Shown piece by piece: positions 41,877 to 53,759 of a stretch of DNA of 64,000 nt; position 1 is the first letter of the stretch; each line of letters opens with the position of its first letter. The translations under genes and the position numbers were made by a program. The notes beneath the pieces are model-generated. The model saw nothing but the letters and a program-made list of their open reading frames with translations. It was not told the origin of the DNA and searched no databases. This DNA comes from Gymnothorax reevesii (lineage: Eukaryota > Chordata > Actinopteri > Anguilliformes > Muraenidae): assembly GCA_029721435.1 (NCBI GenBank), contig CM056577.1, forward strand, positions 26,863,719 to 26,927,718, given 5' to 3'.

Positions 41877-43945
41877 TTATTACAATGGGCCTCAGCGGCA
41901 CCATCATTAAAAACATTTGCGCAGACAGCAGCCAGAAGAAAGGGGAGTCAAGTTTGCGAGGCGATAAATAAATAAATAAGACGAGAAAATTAAGGAACGA
42001 GGGAAGTAATGCCAGTTAAATGGGCTTAACTGTGTCAAGGAGGAGTGAAAGCGAGTTGCACAAATAAAACAGTATCGAGGGATGAAGGCTAATGCGAAAC
42101 ACAAATGTTTCCCGAAATTTGCGCGCCTTAGTCATTTCTATCCTTGCAAACCAATGAGCGACAGCAGTGTGACCTCAGCGATATTTAGTTATTTATTTTT
42201 CCTGGCCAATCACTTTTCACTGAATGTTCCAGCAGCAAGATAATAAATTGGGGAAAAAATACAATGCCAAAGGAAACTGATTCAGCAGTAAAATAGATTA
42301 ATGTTCATTTGAACAACTTAGCCCTCATAACCAATTTACACTATCAAAAAGCAGAAATGCAAAGTAAGTATAAGTAATTGGCTCAAGTCAAATTTCTGCA
42401 TTACAAATGAAGGCCGACTTTAGAGACTGAAATTCATGTCTGGTATACATTCCTTAGAGCAACCAGCAACACAGGTCAATTCAAAAACCTCAACTGCAAA
42501 GAACATTTATTTTAATCCTACCTGTGCACATGAAAATACTGCTCTGTGGAATGTTGTCATCTTTGAACTGAAACGGACGCATCATCGTCATGACTTCTCC
42601 ATGATTAAATATGTAATTAGAATCTAAGGAAGAGGTGCGAAAAGCCTTTGCAGAAGCTGTATCTTGGGATTTTACCAAGTGTCATAATTACTCAAAGGGT
42701 GCAAATGATGCCATGCATATCTTCAATATTGCTGCAGTTCTGATTTCATTAACCTTATTTTCCAAGTTTTAAAATGCGCCATTTTCTCAGGATTCCCCTG
42801 CCTTTTCGCGCAAAAATATTTGCTGAATATTTACATTAACCCTTTGTTCCACAGTGGTTACTAACCTGACCAAGCCCACCCGTCGCCTTCAGTAGGCAAA
42901 GAGGAAAAGAATCATACAAACAAAGGGTTAATTAAGATAAAGGTCGTGGGCCGCCAAAGTCCTCACCGAGAGTCTTCGCTCTTTTCTCTACATTGGAGTA
43001 CATTCATCTTCTAATTTGGCAAAGCACTTCTCGCATATTCCGACTGATACGTCTTTAAGCCGTGGCACATTTGATGTGGGTGGAGGCGAAGACTCTCGCC
43101 GCTGAGGAGACACCATAGTAATACAGACTTCACCAAGCATAAACGCTTTGATTAATAAACCATTCGGCATTAGCAGAGCTGGACGCTTTAAATCCCCGGA
43201 AATGTCAAACCAATAAGGGAGATTACACACAGCCTCATTTGCATAAACAGAAATCATTCCACTCTTTCGATTATGGGGATTATTAGCCAGTCAAACTGTG
43301 AAAATGGCTTTCTCGTAAAAATAAATAATTTAGTCAAAAAAATTGCTAGACAAAGTCTTGTCAGTAGAAAAATGCTTAGTTTTGCCTGGGTTCCCTGGCA
43401 TGACCAAAACTCATCACAGTTTTTGCAGTTTAAGTCTGGGTATTATACAAACCCACTGGTTTCCATGCAGGCATAGCACTAGGCCGTTGCAAAAATCATT
43501 TCCTCCCAAATGAGGAAACAACGGGTTGACATCAGTTTTTGAACATTAATTCATAACTGCCATTTGAGAGATGAGTAATATGAGATTTGTACTTGCTTCA
43601 CTATGGAAAAAAAGAAACCACACAATACTTACAGCAGCAAGCCCATAGAAATATATTTTGTTCCAGCATATTTTTTATGCCAAAATTGGTGGATATGAAG
43701 AGGGCACATCAAAAAAAAGCTCTCAAATTAGTAGTTTAAGTTAGGATTTTATATCTCCTGGAGGTGAAACATACAAATGCTTGGACCACCCATCTCAGTG
43801 CTGATTGGCTTAACAAGTGAAATGAGGAATCTACCTGAGCATAATTTATCTTTTTTTTCTTTTTGCATTTGGTGCCCCTGTTCAACTTCAAAGACTTCAA
43901 CCACAAAAATGCCAATGTACTAAAATTACAACAGTATGATTATCT
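41877..43945. other. No gene recognised; repeat-poor
   Basis: No mobile element is recognisable. The minus frame 42988-43257 (89 codons) is open but unassigned. CGAGAGTCTTCGC at 42967-42979 recurs inverted at 43086-43098. The segments 42140-42320 and 43090-43300 are candidate conserved non-coding blocks on composition only. Confidence 0.25.
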
Positions 43946-43949
43946 GGCC

Positions 43950-45981
43950 ACGACCATTCCATGAATACTCCCCAGAAGTCGTTGGAGGACTTGAGGAACA
44001 TGCTGGGTGTGAGTGGCTGGTTCTCAGGAAAAGATGAGGATATCGTTCAACTACAACGTAGATGAATTTGCCTGGCATATCTCGGAGGATGTCATTGACT
44101 AGGTTCTAGAAGACTACTGGGAAGTTGGGTAGCCCGAATACCATCGGCAAATATACGTTGCTCCACTAGGTGTGTTGAAGGCGGCCTTCCACTCGTCCCC
44201 TTACCCAATCTGGAGCAGGCGGTAGGCATTGCAGAGATCTAATTTGGTGAATGTGGTTGCCCCCTGGGGAAACTTGAATGTAGTGGTTATTGATAGAGGT
44301 GATCGTTGATGGTAATATCCTTTAACCCTTGGTAATCAATCCATGAATGCAGGCCACCATCCTTCTTGTCAGCAAAGAAGAACCCTGCACCAGCAGGAGA
44401 TGAAAGAGGGATCATACCGACTGCCAGGGACTCCCTGATGCACAGTACTCCACCATGGCATCGGTTTCAGGGTGGGATAGTGAGAAGAGTCATCTTCTGG
44501 GAGGAGTGGTGCCTGGTAACAATTATATAGCACAGTCTTGTGGGTGATTAGGAGGCAGTGAGATAGCTAAGAACTTATGAAACACCTCTCAGAGGTCCCA
44601 GTACTTGGTGGGGACATTGGAGAGGTTGGGAGATCGCTCGGATGAGGCGACGATGGGCTGAGTAGATTGGGTAGCCTTCATCAGGCAATGTTGTGTACAG
44701 GTGAGATTCCACTCCAGAATCTGTGGATTCTTCCAGTCAAGCTGAGGGTTATGGGGAGACAATCAGGGATTCCCCAGAAGAAGAAGCCTTGAGGAGATTG
44801 GAGATACAGCAGAAAACAGTCTCCTGATGATCGCCCAAAATGCGCAGGTGAACAGCTTCAGTGATCCCAGCCAGTGGTGAAACAGAGATGTCGAAACCCT
44901 GGATGGGCTTGGGAAGTGGTTGATTCTGGAGCTGCAGCTGGTTGCCTAACTGTGCCTCGATGAAGTTGCAGTCAGCTCTGGAGTCAATCAAGGCTTGCAC
45001 AGCAAGCCGGTAAGCATTGGCTTTTACTGGGCACTCGGCAATCGTGAGTTCATGTAACACTGGCGTTCAGAGGGAGTCAGGCCGGTGCATTTAATCTGCG
45101 TAGATTTGATGACGTCTGAAGTAGGTGGATTGGGTCCTGCAGCCAGAGGTGAAGATCCTGGGACTGGGACTGCAGGAACCGAACCAGAGCATGGAGAACC
45201 AGGAGATGGAGCATGTCTTCACAGGGTGCGCTGAAGTTCCTTATGGCGGGCAATCAGGCCGTTGTTGACCTGGATGATTAATGAGTAAAAATCTTTCTGA
45301 AATTCACAGGTAACTAGTTTGTCTTTTAGTTTGCTGGACAGGTCACTGAGAACGGTGTCGTAAAGTGCATGAGGTCCAGTTGGATGTGGCTTTGAGGGTG
45401 TGAAACTCAATGGCATAGTCGGTAATGGATTAAGAGTACTTTGGAGTAGTTTGCATGCTGCCTCATGCCCATGGGACCAATGGTCAAAAACCTTCATCTC
45501 ATCTTTCGTAAAAGAGGTCAAGCAATGGCAGACTGGTGATCCAGCATCCCAAACTGCAGTTCCCCACTATCTGGCACATCTGGTTAGGAAGGTGATAATG
45601 TTGGCTATGCGTATGCATAGTGGGGAAGGCTGCTGGCTGAAGCTTGAAGGCCAAGGAACATTGATGCAGCAATGAGCGGCAGGTGCCTGGGTGACTATCA
45701 TAGGATCTGGACGGAGGAAGGTGGGGACCAGTAACAGGAGCCTGAGCAGAAAACCAGAGCTGGTAGAGTGGGTAGTTTAAGGTACTGGAGTTTACTGGCG
45801 ATGAGGTTCGTGTTGGAGTGAACAACTCTAGGCTCTCGGTGATACTCTCCAGCTTGGTGCAGTGTTGTCCCAAGAAAGAACCTAGATGTTCCAGCGATGC
45901 ACCAAACTGGCTATCGTCTCCTGAGTTTGCTGGTGCATTTGTTCTGACAGAGGGCAAGCTCAGAAAATCATGCGCAGACAA
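43950..45981 (-). pseudogene. Degenerate Ty3/gypsy gag-pol (gag, protease, partial RT)
   Basis: Minus-strand reading from the LTR: a gag segment (45981-45499, then 45521-45219 in another frame) with GTCRSLLHQCSLAF and later FDHWSHGHEAACKLL and LSSKLKDKLVTCEF blocks, typical of the retrotransposon gag domain; a protease segment at 45060-44749 whose active site reads DSRAD, lacking the invariant Gly; then, with many stops, an RT N-terminal part including an [20 protein letters not shown] block near 44380-44320 and a later DEWKAAFNTPS block near 44200-44170. The YxDD region and everything after it are missing. It is clearly dead. Confidence 0.82.
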
Positions 45982-46570
45982 TAATACAGTTCAGAGGTTT
46001 TATTTAGAATCGTTATCAGACAGTTCAGGTTAAAAAAAAAAGCAGTGGGAATACAGTACAGGAGGGTAAATCCAGAATTTTAGCCAGTACACAGTCCAAT
46101 AGCCAAAATCAGGAAGAGGGTACACCAAAAGCCAAAACAAAAGACAAAAAACTCAAACAAGAAATCAAACAGGGGTAATCAATCAGAAACCAGGGACTAG
46201 ACAGGATCATAAATCAAAAAGACAAAGCAAACCGTAACCAAGGAATGCTTCTATTGTTGACATAGGAAAACTATCTGACAAACACGCGACTAGAAGACTA
46301 CGCAAAGGGGTATGTACACGGAGCTGAAGAGACTATTTACAATGGGCCGCAGGTGAGCTGCGCTGCAAAGGTGCAGGGAGGTATGGAAAGAAATTAGAAA
46401 CAATCGAAGAATGAGGGAGTGGAAAAAGAAAGAACTTGGCGAGTGACAGATGAATAGAATCGCTGGACTAATACAAAGAACTGCTAAAATAAACAATGAA
46501 CATGAAAAATAATGTAGACATGAAAAAAAACAAAATAAGCATAACTAAACGGGCTCAGATACTGACAACA
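45971..46570 (-). repeat. Probable 5' LTR of the degenerate gypsy element
   Basis: It adjoins the gag start on the minus strand, reads TGTTGTCAGTATC at its upstream end (46570) and GTCTGCGCA at its downstream end (45971), and holds AATAAA (plus TTTATT near 45999-46004) close to the downstream end. No second LTR and no target duplication were found, so the boundaries are approximate. Confidence 0.5.
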
Positions 46571-47350
46571 ACTCTAGGGGGGCGATCAAGGAGCAAGAAA
46601 AGCTGCTGAACAATCATTTCTGGTTAATTAAATTAAAGGCAAAATATTTCAGACTGCTGATAAGTGTATCCCAATCGCAACACAAAATCCCCATATTTCT
46701 TTATTATATGACATTATTTGTCATCATAATGCTTGACTTATAATTGAATATAATGAGGTTACGTGGCCTGCTGTATAATATTTCAGGATGGGGGGACTCG
46801 GCCCCCTATTAAATTATACCCTTGGGTGCGAGGTAAATCTCTCCTGCATTCTCAAATGAGCACAGCCGCTTGTTTCCCAATATGCTCCAGGTGACTTTCA
46901 AGGTAACCCCCCATTTTGTTGGAATAAGATGATGAGAATTTGCATGCGTTGCACAGGGGGGTATTATTATTTATTAGCTAAGCAGATGGTCTTAACTAGG
47001 CAACTTATATTGATTGTGATTAAAAAATTTAAGCAATTTCTCAAAGTAATTTAGACAGCACGGCTTATTACTTGAGCAATTTACTCTACAAAGTCAATTG
47101 CTCCTATAGTTAGTGCAATTATATTCTACTTCACACAAAAGAATCAACGCTAGTGTCCCAGTTGCGCACGAAACCACCAATTGGCTTCGTGCTCCCTGAC
47201 ATGCAGAACCATTGAAACAAAGGTGAAGTTGAATCCTCCAGCAGGTACGTATGTGTGTATGAAGCTAAATACATTTATTAATTTAACCATCATTGAATCA
47301 GGTGCAGAAATACAGGCACTTTTGAAAAAATGAAGGAATAAAACAAATCA
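46571..47350. other. No gene seen
   Basis: AT-rich sequence with no recognisable family. Confidence 0.35.
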
Positions 47351-47356
47351 AACAGT

Positions 47357-47357
47357 G

Positions 47358-47389
<32 letters not shown>

Positions 47390-47390
47390 T
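47357..47390. repeat. (AAT)n microsatellite
   Basis: GATAATAATAAT... of about 32 bp. Confidence 0.92.
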
Positions 47391-47439
47391 AAAGAAGTCT
47401 TTTTTTTCCAGAGCAAAAAGGTTGCCAAAAATGGGTACA

Positions 47440-47765
47440 TTTATCTTGTGACCTCTGACCCTTTAAATCTTAACATGGTGGATTCACAAATAGACACTGG
47501 TGCATATACATTGCTAAAATATGAAGCCCTTTTGCCAGTTGCTGAGATCTAGTCTGCTCAGAATAAAATACCTTTCATATCCAGTGACCCTGACCTTTGA
47601 CCGAGGTGAACCTAAAATAATGGCCGCACAACTAAACATCAGTATTAACACGTCAAAAGTGTGGGGCAGTTATGCCGAGCGGTTGCTGAGATCTCGTCCA
47701 CACAAGAAACCGTGACGCTAACGCCAACGCAGATGGGACAGCAGGGTAAACCATTTAGGTAAACC
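47440..47765. repeat. 144-bp tandem repeat fragment of a non-autonomous element
   Basis: GTTGCTGAGATCTNGTC begins at 47538 and again at 47682, 144 bp apart, each following a GTGACC(T)TGACC-type block. The phrase 'TGACCTTTGACC' with a TGAGATCTCG core is typical of tandem-repeat-bearing elements in fish. It is bounded on both sides by AAT microsatellites (47357-47390 and 47781-47808). Confidence 0.6.
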
Positions 47766-47780
47766 CCTTGGGCAGCCTCA

Positions 47781-47808
47781 ATAATAATAATAATAATAAT
47801 AATAATCA
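47781..47808. repeat. (AAT)n microsatellite
   Basis: AATAATAAT run of about 27 bp followed by CATCATCATCAA. Confidence 0.92.
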
Positions 47809-47809
47809 G

Positions 47810-50800
47810 CCTCATCATCATCAACAACATATTCTGTCCAAGCATATGGAAACACTAAGTCTGGGACATGTTCAAGCGTAGTTGGGATGCAAGGGTGCCG
47901 AGATTTGGTAATAGATGAAATTTATAGCAGAGTAATGACCAAAGATACATAAAATCCATACAAAAATGATCAGGTGAAAACAATGTCCATGGTTTGCAAA
48001 ACCCATTAAGTCTCTGGACTTAAATTTCAGTCCTGGGGTCTGAACTGGAAAATCCTAAGGATATCAAAGATTTTGACTCCATGGAGGACTGTTCAAAAAT
48101 CTCATCAATTATCTTTGACCTCAATATATAGTATCAAAAAAAAACCCTGAGCTGTCATCTTAACCAAAGGTGTTTGCACAGCATGATAAACCTGTGGTGC
48201 CACTAATTTTACACTGATAGTTTGATAGGTAAAAAAAAAAAAAAAAAACTCTAAAAAGTGAGAATGAATGTATTGAAATAACATAAAAGGTTATGGTTCT
48301 CCCATATGTTTGTGCTGAACATATGGATTATTATTGCCATTGTTTATTAAAAACAGCCATGTTTTTTCATTTACATACATAGCGCTAGCGTGCCATAAAT
48401 TGTACATCTGACAGAATTGAGAAGCAAGAAATGGATTTGTTATGAAAAATATATATATAATTACCCCTGCTTTGCGAGGGCATTGGCAAAGAGATCCTGC
48501 CTCATGACAATTCTGTTGTTAGCCACCTCCCCCAACATCTTGCACCCACCCACCCCCCCGACCTTGACCAGAGACACATGCGCAGCTGGGTTATTTAATG
48601 GCTGGAGAGATATAAATATAATAAAAGTTGATAGACTAAAATTTCAGTGGAAGATTCTTAATTACTTGTATCGAAAGTTCCATATGAGGCTATACAGAAC
48701 TGCTTAAAAACGTTTCTCCATTTCCTCTTCTACCCTCTTCTTTGGGAGGATACAGTAAGGCTCACTGTCACGGTAATGTGCTGTGGATTAGAAGGTGCTC
48801 TGAATGAGCCTCTGTTCAAGTGCATTTGTTCAAGTGCATTTGACCCCATAATTAACTATGTCAAGAACAGAGGAAAACCTGCTGTCTGTTATGAAACTTG
48901 TAGTAAAAATAATAGTAATGTCAAAAATGTGAATTCGGCATTTGTAGCCAGCTCCAGACTCTCAGTTTCTGCTCTCTTTAACTATGGGCTCTTTCAAGTG
49001 GGCGGCGGTATGAATGAAGCTCTGCTCCCGGCCTCATCGCGTCACTAAGTGAACAACAGAAGCCATAACTGCAACATCTCTGCATAGTAAGTAAGGGCAC
49101 GGAATTCAAACAGCAACAAAACTGGGACCATCTCACTTCACATTTTGTCAGACTGTAGGTTAACCCCTTTGTGCAGAGGCCAAATTTGGCTATTTATGGG
49201 TTACCCACTTTAATGCTGTATAATTCAAGATTTAAGCTTCACAAAGAGGAAAAATGTGGCTCAATTCAGGAAAGACACTAACAGCATTTAGAATTACATT
49301 GTATTTCAGTTTATTTTCATGATTTTGGTAGAGAAAATGAGCAGCAAACATAAAAAATCTTCATGAGAATTCACCATTGAAATTGCAAAAAAAATAATTC
49401 TGACGATTGAAAAACTGCTGGGGCTTAAAACTATACATTTATGGTATCATAAACTCCTTGAGCACAAGTAGAATTCATCTTCAACATTACATTCTAGATT
49501 ACCTACATGCTATTAGCCAAATTATACAGCTACCCAAGTGTCTCCCCAAAGTCTCAAAATGATTTGCTGTCAAATCATTAAAAAAATCATGTATTTAACA
49601 CAATTAAAGCTTTAAGGCATGAAATTTAATATGAACGAATGATTTTCTGGTTGAGTTTAGTATGAATTTATCAATATCAGTGCAGTTGAATATCAGTGGT
49701 CACCAGTAATCTCTCCAAATACGAACGTGCCTTTTCTCCATAATAAAGTTTAGAGTTTTGGCCATTTCTCTTCAAAGCCAGCACAAACACGCATTAAATA
49801 AACTGCTAATTAAACGGTCAGAACATTCACCCTGTAATGAAAGCTACCAGTCCCCTCTTCAAAGCTCACGAACCCATTTCAACACTTATAAGGAGCAAGT
49901 ACACCTCACGAACACAGTAATATCTGAATTCTGAAATATACCTTATTTTAACTGAACAGACACTCCACTTTCAGGGAATATCAAATCCATTGCGTCTCCC
50001 GATTCAAAAGAAACGTGCAATGAACGTACCGGGGGTCCACACCAAAATGCACGGGCAGTTCGCGTTTTAAACAGGAAAAAAACCTCGACATTCGACTTTG
50101 TTCAGTACATATACATTCCGAAACAGAAAAAAAAAAAACTAACAAAAATAGCAGCCTGACCTTTTTCGTGAATCCCTCCTCCAGAGACATTGACTGTATA
50201 AAATAGAGACCGATGTACCCAGTAGCAAATACCCTCCGGTCCTGTTTCATTCGAAATAATTCCAATAGAGCATATCGTTCTCATTTAAATCCTGTAATGT
50301 AACTGAACACTTCAAGGCCAGTTTTGCGAACCGATTTTCTATAAATCCCGTCTATTTTAGCCGCGTAATGTGCATAACGTAGACAGGATACAACAGCGCA
50401 TGCTGATACGCATTGGTTTGTATGCTCTGTGTTTGTCCAATCAATGTGTTTCACTTACTCTAAAATGTTTAAACACTCGGGAATTGGATAAGAAACGAGC
50501 CGATCAATACATTGTTATCAGGGAAACTTCAGGAGGCCATGAAGTGTAACTCTACAATTACGCAGAAGAGCTTGAGCGTATGGTTGAGTGATTGGCTATC
50601 AACGCCAGTACTCGGGTGGATATAAGGAAGCGCTGGATTTGGCAATGAAGGAATCTACGCGTAAATCCACGGTAGGGAACTACAATTTTTTTTGTATGGG
50701 ACAACTGTAATAGGCAATAGAATGTGAGAGAATCAATACCATGTCGATTTTTTTGCCTCAGAAAACTGATTTGTATGAACTACTAATTGGAATACTGTTA

Positions 50801-51440
50801 GCTCACTGTGGCTAAACTAGTTGCTACTAAGGATAACGATTTTTTCTGTGTCAAGATATCGTTTTTTCAAACTGCTGAATCGACACTATGGGCAAGGATA
50901 CTGACCAGTTTGCACATCAGGCTTAGCTGAGGAGTTTAATTAATGCAGCTCTCAAAAAACAGGGAGTGGAGTGAACTTCACCGTATTCAGAACCGCGTTC
51001 GAGGTCTGCTTGCTTGTGAACATTCAATAACTGATCCGGGGGTGCTATCTAGTGATCGAGTACAGTAACAGCGTACTTCCAATGTGCAGGTCTATAGACG
51101 CGGGCATCTACATCTGCAGAAAGGGGTTAAAGGAGGACCAACATACTTTGCGTAAGGCACGGAGTGTCATTTCCACAATCAGGAGCTTCTAAGTTCATTC
51201 TGCAGCTCTCATCCTCAGACGAGGAGCTACCATTTACAAATTGTATTCTTAAGCCTGGATATTTTTTGAGCTATACACGCCAGATCAACATTTCCGACCG
51301 TACTGTCTATTTTGTTTCAGACTGTACATTTGACCACATACAACAACCCCACTGTTGGCTTTATAAACAGAGGTTCACTGGTTACCTGACCTGATTTATG
51401 TTGCTGAGGCCACTCAAGTCGAGGTTGGCTGAGTTTGTGG
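47810..51440. other. No gene recognised; repeat-poor
   Basis: Short runs of A (48229-48247 and 50126-50138) and unassigned frames only. GGATATAAGGAAGCGC at 50619-50634 is TATA-like and precedes the GC-richer region by about 0.8 kb. No exon or mobile element was recognised. Confidence 0.3.
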
Positions 51441-51449
51441 GGGGGGTCT

Positions 51450-51870
51450 CAATAGGAGTTTGAGCCAGTGGGCAGATGAGACTCCGCTCGAAGAAGCGCG
51501 TGAAAAACAGCCTGTCTGCTCGCCTCGGACTGTGAGAGGGGAGAGAGAGAGCGATCAGCGTTCGAGCCAGAGAGCGGGGAGCTGACGAGAGGATGAGGCG
51601 GAGGAGGTGAACATCTTATTAAACCATCGGTAAAAAGGCAGAGGCAGCGATGTGGCCCAGGCCGCATAAATCTGGGAGCTCCTCTTCGCCTTCGAGTCCT
51701 CTACTTTTGCTGGAGAGGTGGGCCGAAGAACTGCCTGCAGGGCGGCCCAGCGCGGTCCAGGGTTCGGGAGGTGACCCTCACGAACCCTATCGAATTCCGA
51801 GGGAGGAAAAATCAAGACCAGGGTGGATTTATCTTCTGCAGCCAGAGGGAGGAGAAGAGGAGGAATAATG
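51450..51870 (+). promoter_or_regulatory. GC-rich purine-loaded patch; weak first-exon candidate
   Basis: The region is rich in GAGAG/GGAGG and CpG compared with its flanks. An ATG at 51650 opens a 72-codon frame beginning MWPRPHKSGSSSSPSSPLLL, low-complexity Ser/Pro/Leu then acidic, ending at a TAA before a GT repeat. A GTAAAAAG donor-like site follows GAACATCTTATTAAACCATC at 51630. I do not recognise the peptide, and frames on the minus strand are equally open (51555-51974), so this is only a candidate 5' exon or promoter. Confidence 0.22.
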
Positions 51871-51883
51871 AGGTTGTGCAGTT

Positions 51884-51942
51884 GTGTGTGTGCGTGTGTG
51901 AGTGTGTGTGTGTGTGTGTGCGCGTGTGTGTGTGCTTGTGTG
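51884..51942. repeat. (GT)n microsatellite
   Basis: Imperfect TGTGTGTG run with GC and GAG interruptions, about 55 bp. The CVCVCV and HTHTHT frames across it are artefacts. Confidence 0.92.
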
Positions 51943-52269
51943 GGGAAGGGGAGTTTCACAGCATCCTTGATCAAAGCTTGACCACCCCGGCCCCCCTGAT
52001 GGGTCTGAAGTGCTGCAGGTGGGCACTTCCAATTCAGTCAGTCCACATTCATGTTGACCCCTCACCACTGAAGTGCTTTATTATGCAATTATACAAAGTC
52101 TAAATGAATATGCATACTGTAATTACAGCATCCCTGCGCTGTACATCTTTTTTTGAGTCTTTGTTTTTGTTAACTGCATAAGAAATTCAGACCTTTCCCC
52201 TTTTCATCATTCATGCCCACGTCCATCACCCATCAAACCCTTTCACTATTTATATTTTATTCCTCTTAG

Positions 52270-52950
52270 ATTCCGATGATGTCATGTTGAGAATCATAGT
52301 TGATTTTATGTTGGTTCGTATGGAGTTTTGATGAATACAGTAAAATAATAGAGTACCGACAAATCAATAACAATGAGCCTTCTGCAGTGATTCCCAGGCG
52401 GCATTGCCTTCTACAAGGCAACGACTGTGATCCAATCACTGCACGTCCCGTCCGCCGTCTGACACAACACCAACACCCTTCCACAGCTTCTTCTGAACTG
52501 CAACAGGCTGGGATGTGCCTCACTTTGGAGACTGCTGCTACATGGAAGCAAGCCAACAAGCTCTTTTTACAATCAGTTATTGTATTCCCGAACAGTGAGT
52601 CGAGGAGAGTACGGACCAGCGATTGTTGCTCGGCATGCGCCGCCATGTTTGCAGATATTTCTTGCGAGCACTCCACAGGTCACCGTTCATTTCATATTTG
52701 CCATGACCCTTGTGTGTGGTAAGGTCACAAAGCCTGTAAATTTTTGGAGCGATTGCTGTAGGGTGTCCGGGCATCCATGTGCGTGTCGACCTGCTGGTGA
52801 CCGACTGTCCAGTTTTACTTTCCTTATCACTGGTTCTTTCCACGCTCCAATGCTCAGCAGATTTTAGGAAAATCGGCAATGGCTGGACAGGAATTATGAT
52901 GGAAACTTGTACTTCACATATTAGGATACTCTCTCACAACCGTCAGTTTG
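52270..52950. other. Unassigned block with long open frames on both strands
   Basis: 52300-52722 (140 codons, plus) and 52266-52676 (136 codons, minus) are open in antisense over the same bases, as are 52779-53138 and 52577-52879. The composition is less AT-rich than the neighbours, and a CGGCATGCGCCGCCATG stretch lies at 52632-52648. This may be the promoter end of a DNA transposon, but no domain was recognised. I call no gene. Confidence 0.3.
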
Positions 52951-52956
52951 AAACTA

Positions 52957-53757
52957 CACTGAACAAAAATATAAACGCCCCATGTCAGATTTTTGAGTTT
53001 TTATTCACAAAAAACTGGAATTGGGATTTGTCTGTGAATAGCAGTCTTCTTCAGCGTGCCAAGGGCCATCGAATGTGTGCGTTTGCCCATGAGAGTCAGT
53101 TCCGATGCCGGACAGCGGTGAGATCCAGACCACGGTGAGGACGCCGAACGTGGAAGTTGGCTTCTCCCAGGCAGTTACGGACTGTCTGTGGTGTGATGCA
53201 TCCGTTTTACAGCCCAGTGGTCTCATCCGCTGTGCGTGTCGCTGATCTGAGCTGATCCCGCAGGTGGACGAGCCAGATGTAGCGATCTTGTGCTGCTGCG
53301 GTCACACGTGGCCGACGAGGATGAGGTAGATTTGCAGTGCTGCCCGTCTGTTGGAAAAGAACTCTTAAACGGCCTATCGTCCGATAGTTAACATTCAGCT
53401 GCACAGCAACCGCTCTGGTGGACATTCCTGCATCCAGCATGCCAATGGCACGTTCCCGCATGACCTCGGACTAAGGCATCTGAGGCATGATGAATTTTGA
53501 CAAAATTTGACATTTTGGGGTGGCATAATATTGTCCCCAGTAAAGGAGTGTCTGGGTACCGCTCATTCTGTCTGATCACCGTCTGGAAATGCCACACCCA
53601 TGTAGCAAATGCTCACTGGCAGAGAGATGGATTAAAAAATAGCACACAAATCAAGAGAAATATCCCTATTGTACAAGAAAAAGTCAGCATATGTTAGCGT
53701 CGTTAACTCCATGTGGCATCAATATTTGACATGGGGCGTTTATATTTTTGTTCAGTG
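52957..53757 (-). mobile_element. Internally deleted Tc1-like transposon, 801 bp, TA target
   Basis: The ends CACTGAACAAAAATATAAAC (52957) and GTTTATATTTTTGTTCAGTG (53738-53757) are perfect inverted repeats extended by GCCCCATGTCA on both sides, about 31 bp. TA flanks both (52955-52956 and 53758-53759). An autonomous copy would be about twice as long; here the middle and C-terminal parts of the transposase are absent. Confidence 0.92.
53005..53490 (-). pseudogene. N-terminal half of a Tc1-like transposase
   Basis: The minus-strand start at about 53487 reads MPQMP, then a TAG, then a helix-turn-helix region: MRERAIGMLDAGMSTRAVA, LNVNYRTIGRL..FQQTGST (53461-53330) and PHPRRPRVTAAAQDRYI. Further on come a degenerate block with stops and a LLFTDKSQFQ segment near 53040 (first catalytic Asp region). 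The second Asp and the Glu are missing. The DNA-binding half is thus nearly intact and the catalytic half deleted. Confidence 0.87.
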
Positions 53758-53759
53758 TA

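Noticed and set aside
42967..43098. 13-bp perfect inverted repeat 106 bp apart
   Set aside because: It is too short and isolated to support a transposon or structure; noted only as a coincidence to check.
43950..46570. Reading the gypsy remnant as a domesticated host gene
   Set aside because: There are frameshifts, many stops in RT and a broken protease motif; no long frame is preserved.
52266..52722. Two antisense frames of about 140 codons
   Set aside because: Both strands are equally open, neither resembles a known protein, and there is no splice context.
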